The position numbers and the translations under genes were made by a program. The notes below the pieces were generated by a model. It ran no database searches, was not told where the DNA came from, and saw only the letters and a program-made list of their open reading frames with translations. From positions 1 through 64,000 of the forward strand of contig JAILRO010000023.1 in the NCBI GenBank assembly GCA_024698145.1: a DNA stretch of 64,000 nt. Direction: 5' to 3'. Positions 18,925 to 28,496 of this stretch are shown in pieces. Every line of letters begins with the position of its first letter. The first letter of the stretch is position 1. Source of the stretch: Lachnospiraceae bacterium (GTDB lineage Bacteria > Bacillota > Clostridia > Lachnospirales > Lachnospiraceae).

Positions 18925-20496
18925 GTGAATGGTATGAAACTACGTAAGCTGATAAGCACAGTATTTGTTTTAGGAATAGTGACACTCGCCGGACGTGCTA
19001 CCTCGCTTGACGCGAGGGCGACTGTGACACAGACCGAAACGACGCAAAGTTCGACGGAGCAGGTGACAACAGAGACCAAAACGGAAGCAACTACGGAAGT
19101 AACAGCCCAAGGTTCGACGGAGGAGAAGGTCGGTCTTGGTGGACTTAAGAAGAAGATTAAAAAGGCTCTTAAGGGCAAATCAGGCACATGGTCTGTGTAT
19201 GTTAAAAATCTTGATACGAATGAATACATGCTTATAAATGACAAGAAACTTCCTTCTGCAAGTCTTATCAAATTGTATGTAATGATGTCGGCGTATGAGC
19301 AGATTGAAAAGGGAGAACTAAATGCAGATAAAAGTTTTACTTCAAGTGTCAAGAAGATGATTACGGTAAGTGATAATGCCTCCGCAAATGCGATAACCAA
19401 AAGTCTTTCGGATAAGAAAACATTTGATAGCGGAAAGAAAATAGTGAATACATATTGCAACAAAAACGGTTATTCAAAGACAGCATTTAAAGTAGAAATG
19501 GGCAAGAGCAGTCCGAAAAATGTGACTTCAACAAGGGATTGCGGCGTGGCTTTAGAGCGCATGTATCGTGGTGAGGCGGTAAGCAAGAGTGCATCGAAGA
19601 AGATGATTAAACTGCTTAAGTCAAAGACTAGAAGAAGCAAGATTCCTGCGGGAGTGCCACAAGGAGTTACTGTTGCCAACAAAACCGGAGAGACGACTTT
19701 TGCAGAAAATGATGCGGCAATAGTTTATTCAAAAGGTGCGAATTATGTGATAGTAGTCATGTCGAAGAACAGCAAGAACGGAGTATCCACAATCAAAAAG
19801 ATATCAGAGATTACTTATCAACATTTTAATCCGGAAGATAAGAAGACAACAGAAAAATCCGGCAATGGGAAGAAAGTATATATTGACCCGGGACATCAGT
19901 CGAAGGCAAATGGCGGTCTTGAGCCGGTAGGCCCCGGTAGCGACACGAAAAAGCCGAAAGTTTCCGGAGGTTGTACAGGTGTTTCCACAAAGATTCCGGA
20001 ATACAAGTTTACACTTACAATCGCAAAGAAACTCAAAGCCGCACTGATTGAGGAAGGCTATGAGGTTGAGATGAGCAGAACGAAAAATGATGTAAATATA
20101 AGCAATGTTGAGCGTGCCAAGAAAGGTAATGAGAGCGGGGCAGACATCTGTATTCGCATTCATTCCGACAGCATAAATGATTCTTCTGTAAGAGGTGTGT
20201 CGGTCCTTTACCCGTCAACCACCAATCCGTATCCAATTAAAAAGCAGGCGAAGAAGAGCAAGAAACTTGCGCAAAATCTTCTTGATGAGTACTGCAAGGC
20301 TACAAAAATCAAGAGCAGAGGAATCGTCGTTCGCAACGACTTATCGGGAACAAATTGGAGTACAATCCCAACAGTATTGATTGAATGTGGATTCTTTAGT
20401 AATCCTGAAGAGGACAGACTCTTAAATGATGACAAAATGCAAGAGAAGATGGTACGTGGAATGGTGTCGGGAATCAACAAGTATTTTGGGTTTTGA
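18925..20496 (+). CDS. Exported class A beta-lactamase-like serine hydrolase fused to N-acetylmuramoyl-L-alanine amidase
   Basis: SLIKLYVM (SxxK-like) and SDNASANAI (SDN-like) with KTGET; C-terminal Amidase_3 pattern YIDPGHQ, IRIHSDS, PTVLIECGFFSN. Start may be GTG 18925 or ATG 18934. Confidence 0.88.
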   Translation: MNGMKLRKLISTVFVLGIVTLAGRATSLDARATVTQTETTQSSTEQVTTETKTEATTEVTAQGSTEEKVGLGGLKKKIKKALKGKSGTWSVYVKNLDTNEYMLINDKKLPSASLIKLYVMMSAYEQIEKGELNADKSFTSSVKKMITVSDNASANAITKSLSDKKTFDSGKKIVNTYCNKNGYSKTAFKVEMGKSSPKNVTSTRDCGVALERMYRGEAVSKSASKKMIKLLKSKTRRSKIPAGVPQGVTVANKTGETTFAENDAAIVYSKGANYVIVVMSKNSKNGVSTIKKISEITYQHFNPEDKKTTEKSGNGKKVYIDPGHQSKANGGLEPVGPGSDTKKPKVSGGCTGVSTKIPEYKFTLTIAKKLKAALIEEGYEVEMSRTKNDVNISNVERAKKGNESGADICIRIHSDSINDSSVRGVSVLYPSTTNPYPIKKQAKKSKKLAQNLLDEYCKATKIKSRGIVVRNDLSGTNWSTIPTVLIECGFFSNPEEDRLLNDDKMQEKMVRGMVSGINKYFGF

Positions 20497-20605
20497 ATTA
20501 GACAGAATACCAATAAATATGTTATAATATTTTACTAATATTTATTTTTATTACAGATAAAAAGAGGCAACTGACTGATATAATATTAGGCGGAGGACTG
20601 TTATA

Positions 20606-22522
20606 ATGGGAAATGATTTTCATTTTGCCTGTTTTTTTGCAGCGTTTGTGATTAGTGTAACCTGCATGGTTTTCACATTTACAAATAAAAGAACAGATAA
20701 GCTTCAAAACAAATTGTATATATGGATGCTTATTATTGTGGTGTGCAACAGCTTTTCGGGCATGATAATTGCAATTGGTGAGCCGATGCTTCCGATTGTA
20801 AGGTCCGCAATGCCGGTTGTGCTTTTTGCGCAATTTACTTATTTTGTTTTGCATGCTGCGCTGTGCCCTTTGTTTTTCCTTTATGTATCGATTGTTTCCG
20901 GACTTGCATATAAGCAAACGCATTTACAGAGAGCAATCTGTTCGTTGCCTTTTTTCGTAACGGAAATAATGACAATAATGAATCCACATTTCCGCTGGAT
21001 ATTTTACTATAATTCCAATTATGAATTTACGAGAGGTAAGGCGGAAATAGGTATTTATCTTGCGGCGGCTTTGTACTTCCTTATGTCGATACTTTTGCTT
21101 TGGTTTTCATGGAAAGCAATCAATTTACGTCGTCGCTTCGCCATAGTTTATTTTTTCGTCATAGTTGTGGCCGGTGTTATTATTCAGTTCCTTGATCAAA
21201 ATGTTAAGGGTGAGCTTTTTGCGGAAGCACTTGCTCTTATGGGACTTATGCTTGCGGTAGAGATGGAAGATGACCTTGTTGATGTCAACACCGGTTTCTA
21301 TAACAGAAAAGCACTTCGAATGGACGTCAACAATTATTTGGTAAACAAAACCAAAGTTGATTTGGTATGTCTTAAGGTATCAAATGCAGATATAATCCAG
21401 AAGGTTACAGGTTCGGCTAATGTTGATTTGCTCGCGGAGATTGTGTCAGGATATTTAAAATCCATCGTTCCTAGATTCCACATTTATCAAACGAATCCGG
21501 AGACGTTTGTTCTTGTTATATTAGATAGAAAACGTCTAAACGGAGACGACGTTGCACAGATGCTGGAAGATAGATTTAAGCAAACGTGGGAGTTTAAGGG
21601 GATGGACATACTCCTCAATGCTGAAATAATGAGCGTTAAACTTTCCGACGAACTTACCAACACGGTGGATTTATTCTATATGGTTGACAGTGTGGTTAAT
21701 GACAAAACAACCACGAAGATCTTATACAGCAAGGATTTGGACCATATATTAAGACGTGGCGAAATGGAGAATGCCATAGCCAGAGGACTTGACGAGAATG
21801 GTTTTGAAGTGTATTATCAACCGACATTCCATTTAAACGGTTTAAAGCTTCACGGCGCAGAGGCGCTTGTAAGATTAAATGATCCTGTTATGGGAAGACT
21901 ATTTCCGGATGAGTTTATTCCGATTGCAGAGCAAATTGGAATGATAGAAATGATTGACGACTACGTATTGCGCCAGGTGTGCGAGTTTTTGCAAAGTGGT
22001 GTTCCTCAAAAGTACGGTATAGAGAACATCAATGTCAATTTGTCTGTTTTACAGTGTCTAAAGCCCGGTTTTGTAGATCATATATGCGGAATAGTTGAAG
22101 AGTATGATGTTGATAAGAAAACTATTAATTTTGAGATAACGGAATCTGTTGCGGCAAGTGACTATGAAATGTTGAGCGTTGTTGTTTCAGACTTGAAAAA
22201 ACATGGCTTCCGTTTTGCAATGGACGATTACGGTACCGGATATTCCAACATGCAATCTATATTTTCGTTGGATTTCGATATTGTTAAGATTGATAAGAGT
22301 CTTCTTTGGGGAGCGGAAGAGACAGAGCTTGGACGAATTATCCTTGGTAACAGTATTAAAATGATAGATCAAATGGGAAGACGCATACTTGTTGAAGGCG
22401 TTGAGACGAAGGAACAACTGGAAATGTTAAAGGAGTTATCGGTTGATTACCTTCAGGGATTTTATTTCTCAAAGCCGATACCCCAAAATGAATTTATAGA
22501 ATATATCAAAAAGGAAAAATAA
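20606..22522 (+). CDS. Membrane protein with degenerate GGDEF and EAL domain
   Basis: N-terminal 7-TM region; EAL core GAEALVRLND, INFEITES, MDDYGTGYSN, VEGVET, LQGFYFSKP; no GGDEF motif visible. Confidence 0.9.
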   Translation: MGNDFHFACFFAAFVISVTCMVFTFTNKRTDKLQNKLYIWMLIIVVCNSFSGMIIAIGEPMLPIVRSAMPVVLFAQFTYFVLHAALCPLFFLYVSIVSGLAYKQTHLQRAICSLPFFVTEIMTIMNPHFRWIFYYNSNYEFTRGKAEIGIYLAAALYFLMSILLLWFSWKAINLRRRFAIVYFFVIVVAGVIIQFLDQNVKGELFAEALALMGLMLAVEMEDDLVDVNTGFYNRKALRMDVNNYLVNKTKVDLVCLKVSNADIIQKVTGSANVDLLAEIVSGYLKSIVPRFHIYQTNPETFVLVILDRKRLNGDDVAQMLEDRFKQTWEFKGMDILLNAEIMSVKLSDELTNTVDLFYMVDSVVNDKTTTKILYSKDLDHILRRGEMENAIARGLDENGFEVYYQPTFHLNGLKLHGAEALVRLNDPVMGRLFPDEFIPIAEQIGMIEMIDDYVLRQVCEFLQSGVPQKYGIENINVNLSVLQCLKPGFVDHICGIVEEYDVDKKTINFEITESVAASDYEMLSVVVSDLKKHGFRFAMDDYGTGYSNMQSIFSLDFDIVKIDKSLLWGAEETELGRIILGNSIKMIDQMGRRILVEGVETKEQLEMLKELSVDYLQGFYFSKPIPQNEFIEYIKKEK

Positions 22523-22539
22523 TTATGGAGGACAAATCT

Positions 22540-23262
22540 ATGGACAACGAGTCACTCATCATTTGCAAAGATTTGGAAATTGGATATAACTCGTCGATTC
22601 TTAAAGACAAGATTAATTTCTCTGTTGAACAGGGAGACTATCTTATAATTGTTGGTGAGAACGGTGCCGGTAAAAGTACGTTGATGAAGACGATATTGCG
22701 TCTTATTTCTCCGATTTCGGGAGAATTGATATTTGGAGAAGGACTCTCTGCCAGTGAGGTTGGTTATCTTCCGCAGCAGACGCTTGTTCAGAAAGATTTT
22801 CCGGCGTCAGTATGGGAGGTTGTTCTTTCGGGATGTCAGAGTCTTGCGGGACTTCGACCGTTCTACACAAAAGAGGAAAAAGCACTCGCAATGAAGAACC
22901 TCAAACGAATGGGAATGGATGATCTTGCAAAGCATTCATATCGTAATTTGTCGGGTGGACAGCAACAAAGAGTACTTCTTGCAAGAGCTCTTTGCGCAAC
23001 CAAGAAGCTGTTGCTTCTCGATGAGCCGGTAGCAGGACTTGATCCGGCGGCGATGAATGAGCTTTATGAAAGAATTAACAAACTCAATAAAGAGGGAGTT
23101 GCAATAATAATGATTTCTCATGATGTAAGAATTGCCACACAATATGCACGTCATATTCTACATATAGGCGATACACTGTTTTGGGGAACTGTAGAAGAAT
23201 ACAAGGCAAGCGAGTCGGGACGCGCTTTTGCTGATATGGAAGGCGGTGAGACCGGTGAGTGA
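22540..23262 (+). CDS. Metal (Zn/Mn-type) ABC transporter ATP-binding protein
   Basis: GENGAGKSTLMKTI, NLSGGQQQRVLLARALC, LLDEPVAGLDP; GGAGG SD before ATG 22540. Confidence 0.92.
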   Translation: MDNESLIICKDLEIGYNSSILKDKINFSVEQGDYLIIVGENGAGKSTLMKTILRLISPISGELIFGEGLSASEVGYLPQQTLVQKDFPASVWEVVLSGCQSLAGLRPFYTKEEKALAMKNLKRMGMDDLAKHSYRNLSGGQQQRVLLARALCATKKLLLLDEPVAGLDPAAMNELYERINKLNKEGVAIIMISHDVRIATQYARHILHIGDTLFWGTVEEYKASESGRAFADMEGGETGE

Positions 23263-24106
23263 TATGTTTAGTGCATTAAAGATTTATTTTGGATATGCTA
23301 ATGTGAGATATGCACTTGTAGTTGGTGTTTTGGTAGCACTTTGTTCGTCGCTTTTGGGAGTGACACTTGTACTTAAGAGGTTTTCATTTATAGGAGACGG
23401 ACTTTCACATGTAGCCTTTGGAGCACTTTCAATTGCTTCGGTTTTAAATGTTTCCAATAGTATGTTTGTTGTAATGCCTATTACAATTGTTTGTGCAATC
23501 CTGCTTTTAAGAAGCGGTCAGAACGCTAAGGTTAATGGAGATGCCGCGATTGCAATGATGTCGGTTTCGGCTTTGGCATTCGGTTATCTTATTATGAATA
23601 TTTTCGCGACCTCAACGAATCTGTCGGGAGATGTATGTTCGACCTTATTTGGCTCGATATCGATACTTACGCTTACCCAGGGTGAGGTTTGGTTGTGTAT
23701 TATAATGTCGGTATTAATCGTTGCTATATTTGTAATACTATACAATAAGATATTTGCGGTAACATTTGATGAGAGCTTTTCAAAGGCTGTTGGAACTAAT
23801 GTTAATGCATACAACCTTTTGATTGCGGTAATTATAGCGATAATAATTGTACTTGGTATGAATCTTGTGGGTTCGTTGCTCATATCGGCATTGATTATTT
23901 TCCCTGCGTTATCGGCAATGAAGCTGTTTAGAAGTTTTAGATCCGTAACACTTTTCTCGGCAATATTTTCTGTAGTGTGTGCGGTTTTGGGTATTTTAAT
24001 ATCTATACTTGCAGGAACACCGGTTGGATCAACAATTGTTGCTGCGGACGGAATTGCATATGTGATTTGTATTTTGTTAGGTGCGATACTCGGAAGAACT
24101 GATTGA
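23255..24106 (+). CDS. Metal ABC transporter permease (ZnuB type)
   Basis: LKRFSFIGDGLSHVAFGALS, GMNLVGSLLISALIIFPALSAMKLFRSF. Confidence 0.93.
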   Translation: MSDMFSALKIYFGYANVRYALVVGVLVALCSSLLGVTLVLKRFSFIGDGLSHVAFGALSIASVLNVSNSMFVVMPITIVCAILLLRSGQNAKVNGDAAIAMMSVSALAFGYLIMNIFATSTNLSGDVCSTLFGSISILTLTQGEVWLCIIMSVLIVAIFVILYNKIFAVTFDESFSKAVGTNVNAYNLLIAVIIAIIIVLGMNLVGSLLISALIIFPALSAMKLFRSFRSVTLFSAIFSVVCAVLGILISILAGTPVGSTIVAADGIAYVICILLGAILGRTD

Positions 24107-24132
24107 TAGTCGACTGATATGGGGGTGTTGGT

Positions 24133-24588
24133 ATGACGGAAAAACAATTGATTAAAATGATTCTCGAGAAAAGACCAATTGCGTGTAGTGAATGTGGCGG
24201 GAAACTTCATTACATCGGTGGCGGTGAGTATGAGTGTATGGAATGTGCCACTCGTTGTTTTGATGATTTTGGGAAGGTAAGAAAATATTTGTATGACCAT
24301 GGTCCGTCACCGGCACAGGCAATTTGTGCCGCAACAGGAGTATCAACTTTCATTGTTGAGGAACTTCTGAAGGAGGGACGGATTGAGGTAGTAGAGAATT
24401 CGAAAATCTTCCCTCGGTGTGAGAGATGCGGTTGTGCGATAAGGTATGGAAGAATATGTCCTGACTGTGCTAGAAAAGATACCGAAAATCTTAGAGATGG
24501 CATGAGAGAATATATAGGAGAAAAGCCCCGAGTTGTAAGTATGAAGAAGCATGAACCTCAAAAAATGCGCTACTTCGATGAAAAATAA
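24133..24588 (+). CDS. Zinc-ribbon/HTH-like small protein (YvyF-like architecture)
   Basis: CSECGG...CMEC, central HTH-like VRKYLYDHGPSPAQAICAATGVSTFIVEELLKEGRIE, CERCGC...CPDC. Confidence 0.65.
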   Translation: MTEKQLIKMILEKRPIACSECGGKLHYIGGGEYECMECATRCFDDFGKVRKYLYDHGPSPAQAICAATGVSTFIVEELLKEGRIEVVENSKIFPRCERCGCAIRYGRICPDCARKDTENLRDGMREYIGEKPRVVSMKKHEPQKMRYFDEK

Positions 24589-24601
24589 TTTTAATTAGGG
24601 G

Positions 24602-24630
24602 TTTACAAGTACAGATTTTCGTGGTATAGT
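24602..24630 (+). promoter_or_regulatory. Promoter upstream of aldolase-family gene
   Basis: TTTACA, 17-nt spacer, TATAGT. Confidence 0.6.
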
Positions 24631-24711
24631 AACAAACAGTTTAACACTTTAATGCTTTTATGCGTTAAAGTGTTAAAGAGAAAAAATCATCGATAAAAGG
24701 AGAGAGTTACA

Positions 24712-25689
24712 ATGAAAGAGATATCAAAGCTTATGGGTTTTCGTCCTGAAGTAAAGGTATTAGACGCAACATTAAGAGATGGTGGTTTGGTAAATGAATT
24801 TTATTTCACTGACCAGTTTGTTAAGGATTTGTATCAGGCAAACATTAAGGCCGGTGTTGATTATATGGAAATCGGATATAAAGCAGATAAAACAATGTTT
24901 GATGTAGATAAGTTTGGAAAGTGGAAGTTCTGTGACGATGACGTGATTCGTGAAGTCATCGGAGAGAATGAGAATACCGGACTTAAACTTGCGGTTATGG
25001 CAGATGTTGGAAGATGTAATTACAAGCAGGACATTGCGCCTAAGTCAGAGAGCCCGATTGATCTTGTGCGTGTTGCTACATACATTAACACTATGCCGGC
25101 AGCAGTTGATATGATTGAAGATGCATACAACAAAGGATATGAGACAACTTGTAATATCATGGCTATATCCAATGCGCAGGAGACAGACCTTAAGGTTGCG
25201 CTTGATATACTTGGACAGTCGCCGGTAGATGTATTCTACATTGTTGACAGCTTTGGTTCCATTTACCCTGAACAGTTAGCTCGTATTGCTGACATCTTTA
25301 TGGAGTTTGCAACTAAATACGGTAAACAGGTTGGTGTTCATGCACATAACAATCAGCAGCTTGCATTTGCTAATACAATAGAAGCGGTTGGTGATGGTGT
25401 TAACTGGCTCGACGGAACATACTCTGGAATGGGACGTGGCGCAGGAAACTGTCAGATGGAACTTTTACTTGGATTCTTGAGAAATCCCAAGTTCAACTTA
25501 TACCCGGTACTTCAGTTCATTGAGGATTACATGAAGCCTCTTAAGAAGGAAGGCGTTAAATGGGGATATGATCTTCAGTACATGATGACAGGTATTCTTA
25601 ACCAGCATCCAAGAACAGCAATAGCATTTACAAATGAAGGAAGAGAAGATTACTGTGAGTTCTACAAAGAATTAGTAATCCAGGATTAA
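24712..25689 (+). CDS. DRE-TIM metallolyase / aldolase catalytic domain protein
   Basis: VLDATLRDGGLVNEF, GVHAHNNQQLAFANTIEAV, DGTYSGMGRGAGNCQME. Confidence 0.88.
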   Translation: MKEISKLMGFRPEVKVLDATLRDGGLVNEFYFTDQFVKDLYQANIKAGVDYMEIGYKADKTMFDVDKFGKWKFCDDDVIREVIGENENTGLKLAVMADVGRCNYKQDIAPKSESPIDLVRVATYINTMPAAVDMIEDAYNKGYETTCNIMAISNAQETDLKVALDILGQSPVDVFYIVDSFGSIYPEQLARIADIFMEFATKYGKQVGVHAHNNQQLAFANTIEAVGDGVNWLDGTYSGMGRGAGNCQMELLLGFLRNPKFNLYPVLQFIEDYMKPLKKEGVKWGYDLQYMMTGILNQHPRTAIAFTNEGREDYCEFYKELVIQD

Positions 25690-25721
25690 TACAATCAGAT
25701 ACATCAGGGGACGACATTATG

Positions 25722-25765
25722 ACTCCGGTGCATACATGCTTTGTTAAGCGTGTGTGTATCGGAGT
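25722..25765 (+). terminator. Terminator after aldolase gene
   Basis: ACTCCGGTGCATACATGCT...AGCGTGTGTGTATCGGAGT stem with G-U pairs, followed by a T-rich tail. Confidence 0.7.
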
Positions 25766-25939
25766 TTGCGTTTTATAGGGGTGTTTCAATTGAGACATAA
25801 AGTATTACAAGATTGAGTAGTAATCTTCACAAGATGTTAACTGTACGTTATCACATATCAAAGAATGAAGATAATATATATAAAATTGCTTGACTAGATA
25901 ATTATTGACGAAGAAAATAGTTGTATGGAGGTGTATTGC

Positions 25940-27370
25940 ATGGCTATAGTTGGGGCGTTTGCGGTTCCTCATCCGCCACTTATAATACCGGAGGTTGGAA
26001 GAGGAAAAGAAAAAGGAATTGCAGATACAATTAATTCTTATGAAAAAGTATCTGAAATGATAGCGGAAATGAAACCGGAAACAATAGTGATTATTACGCC
26101 ACATAGTGTAATGTACTCTGATTATTTTCATATTTCTCCGGGGGATAGCGCTATGGGTTCATTTGCACACTTTGGAGCACCTGAAGTAGGGATAAATGCA
26201 GAGTACGACACAGCATTTGTCAAAAAGCTTTGTGTTCTTTGTGCGGAAAATGAGGTCGATGCAGGAGTTGGTGGTCAGAAGGACCCGACACTTGATCATG
26301 GCACACTGATTCCGCTTTATTTTATAACAAAGAGATACACGGATTTTAACCTCGTAAGAATTGGTATATCCGGATTAGAGCCGGAAGAACATTACCGGTT
26401 GGGAATGATGATTAAACGTGCAGCACAGGAATTAAACCGAAGGGTTGTGTGTATTGCAAGCGGAGATTTGTCCCACAAATTGACACATGACGGACCGTAT
26501 GGCTTTTGTCCGGATGCGGCACCTTATGATAACGAAGTTATGAATGTTCTTGAAAAAGCGGAGTTTGGCGCTCTTATGGAGTTTAATGAACTTAGGCTTG
26601 AAAAGGTAGCTGTGTGTGGGCACAGGGCATTTATCGTTATGGGAGGAGCGCTTGACGGCGTAAATGTCAAGGCGAAACGCTTATCGTATGAGGGACCATT
26701 TGGCGTGGGATATGGAGTTGTAACTTTCAAGCCGGAGGAAGATTCGGATATAGAGGGGCGACATTTTCTTGCGTTACGAATAAAAAAGGAAAATGAAAGA
26801 CGCGCAAAACAAAGAGAGCGTGAGGATATAATTGTACGCCTCGCAAGAAAAACGTTAGAAACGTATATAAGGGAAGGGAGAATTGTTGATTACGAGGAAG
26901 AACTGAAAAGTATTGTTGATGATGATAAACGTGAAGAAGATTTGATAAATCTAATGAAGAACTCGGCGGCGGGGGCATTTGTTTCTTTACACAAAAACGG
27001 CAGATTGAGGGGCTGCATAGGAACGATAATGCCAACCAAGGAAAGGCTTGCGGAGGAAATAGTAGAAAATGCAATTGCTGCAGGAACTAGAGATCCGCGT
27101 TTTGACCCGGTAACAGTTGGGGAGCTGGATGAATTGGATTATAGCGTGGATGTACTTGGAGATATTGAAGAGAACATTTCTGAAGGTGAGCTGGATGTTG
27201 ACCGATATGGTGTCATCGTTACAAAAGGATTTAAGCGAGGACTACTACTGCCGAGGCTTGAAACAATTGATACGGTAAAGGAACAGATATCCGTTGCGAA
27301 GAAGAAAGCGGGAATTGGGGAGAATGAAGAAGTAAACCTTTCGCGATTCGAAGTTGTAAGACATAAATAA
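25940..27370 (+). CDS. LigB-like dioxygenase/MEMO-type domain fused to AMMECR1 (AmmeMemoRadiSam system protein A family)
   Basis: N-terminal AFAVPHPPLIIPEVGRG and GDLSHKL; C-terminal GAFVSLHKNGRLRGCIGTIMPTKERLAEEIVENAIAAGTRDPRF. Confidence 0.88.
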   Translation: MAIVGAFAVPHPPLIIPEVGRGKEKGIADTINSYEKVSEMIAEMKPETIVIITPHSVMYSDYFHISPGDSAMGSFAHFGAPEVGINAEYDTAFVKKLCVLCAENEVDAGVGGQKDPTLDHGTLIPLYFITKRYTDFNLVRIGISGLEPEEHYRLGMMIKRAAQELNRRVVCIASGDLSHKLTHDGPYGFCPDAAPYDNEVMNVLEKAEFGALMEFNELRLEKVAVCGHRAFIVMGGALDGVNVKAKRLSYEGPFGVGYGVVTFKPEEDSDIEGRHFLALRIKKENERRAKQREREDIIVRLARKTLETYIREGRIVDYEEELKSIVDDDKREEDLINLMKNSAAGAFVSLHKNGRLRGCIGTIMPTKERLAEEIVENAIAAGTRDPRFDPVTVGELDELDYSVDVLGDIEENISEGELDVDRYGVIVTKGFKRGLLLPRLETIDTVKEQISVAKKKAGIGENEEVNLSRFEVVRHK

Positions 27371-27457
27371 ACTGATGTGACTAAAATGAAATACGCTGCT
27401 AAAAAGCGAGAGGAATGTACGCGTGCGTAAAACCATACATTCCTCTCATGAAGGTTG

Positions 27458-27543
27458 TCTGTTAAGCTTGCCAACGTATATAAATACGGTCAGTGGTAGG
27501 CAAGCCCCCATAAGGTTGACTGGGCCTTATGAGACATAACAGA
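27458..27543 (+). ncRNA. Candidate structured RNA with three-way junction
   Basis: P1 TCTGTTA/TAACAGA encloses P2 GCTTGCC/GGCAAGC and P3 CATAAGG/CCTTATG; all perfect pairs. Confidence 0.4.
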
Positions 27544-27673
27544 TTATTTTTAATTTAGCATATGCAATCTTTGCAGAAAATTGGATTACGACATTGGAAA
27601 AGATTGGTTTATGTTGTTTTATGTTGGAAAACGTTGGAAGAAGGAAATGTGAGTACAAAGGAGTATCAAAAAT

Positions 27674-28456
27674 ATGGCAATAAAATTACGTGTTTTGGTG
27701 GTCGAGGATGACGCTGTTGCATGCAAATGCTTCGTTAGTTGCGCCCTGGAAATGGGGACGATTGAGATTGTCGGGTGTACAAATGATTCCGACAAAGGGC
27801 TTGAACTTGTGCGCGAGTGCCTGCCTGATGCAGTCATTCTTGATTTGGAACTAAACGAAGGAAAAGGAAGCGGAATTGAGTTCTTGAATGGTCTAAATAA
27901 TCTGGGGCTTGGCTATAAGCCATTCGTATTGGTTACAACCAATAACTTAAGTTCTACGATTTATGATTACGTCAGGAAGTCCGGTGCAGGCTTTATAATG
28001 AGCAAGCAGAAGAAGGACTATTCCGAGAAAGCGGCATTGGAATTCTTAATCACGATTAGCGATTCTATTGTTTGTAACAGTGACAATTCTGATGAAAGGC
28101 AATCATTTGTACAAGAGGTGGAAGAAAACAGTGAGAAAGCCCTTAAAAGCAGGATATACAGAGAATTAGATCTTGTCGGTATCAGCCCGAAGTTCTTGGG
28201 ATACGATTATCTTGCGGATGCAATCTATCTTGTTATGAATGATGAAAAAGAAAAGATGTTGCAGATAATAGGAGAGAAGTATAAAAAGACTGATGCGAGC
28301 GTCGAGAGAGCCATGCAGACCGCTATCAATAAGGCATGGCGCAGCAATGATATTGACGAATTGCTAGAGTATTATACTGCAAGAATAAGCTCGGACAAGG
28401 GCGTTCCAACGTTGATGGAGTTTATATACTATTATGCGAAGAAGTTGAAAATGTAA
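27674..28456 (+). CDS. Response regulator with REC domain and Spo0A-C-like DNA-binding domain
   Basis: REC VLVVEDDAV...AVILDLEL; C-terminus VGISPKFLGYDYLADAIYLV...TDASVERAMQTAINKAW...KGVPTLMEFIYYYAKKL matches the Spo0A C-domain pattern. Confidence 0.85.
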   Translation: MAIKLRVLVVEDDAVACKCFVSCALEMGTIEIVGCTNDSDKGLELVRECLPDAVILDLELNEGKGSGIEFLNGLNNLGLGYKPFVLVTTNNLSSTIYDYVRKSGAGFIMSKQKKDYSEKAALEFLITISDSIVCNSDNSDERQSFVQEVEENSEKALKSRIYRELDLVGISPKFLGYDYLADAIYLVMNDEKEKMLQIIGEKYKKTDASVERAMQTAINKAWRSNDIDELLEYYTARISSDKGVPTLMEFIYYYAKKLKM

Positions 28457-28463
28457 AAAGAGT

Positions 28464-28487
28464 CCCCCGAACCGAATAGTTCGGGGG
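28464..28487 (-). terminator. Terminator oriented for minus-strand transcription
   Basis: CCCCCGAA...TTCGGGGG; the U-tract (AAAAAGAGT on +) lies on the minus-strand side. Confidence 0.75.
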
Positions 28488-28496
28488 TGATTGTGA

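Noticed and set aside
23584-24300. 238-aa minus-strand ORF
   Set aside because: Antisense to the ZnuB-type permease and the zinc-ribbon gene; both sense genes are strongly supported.
27674-28456. Call as canonical sporulation master regulator Spo0A
   Set aside because: C-domain is Spo0A-like, but no spoIVB neighbour, and the partner is a GHKL kinase; kept as Spo0A-C-like.
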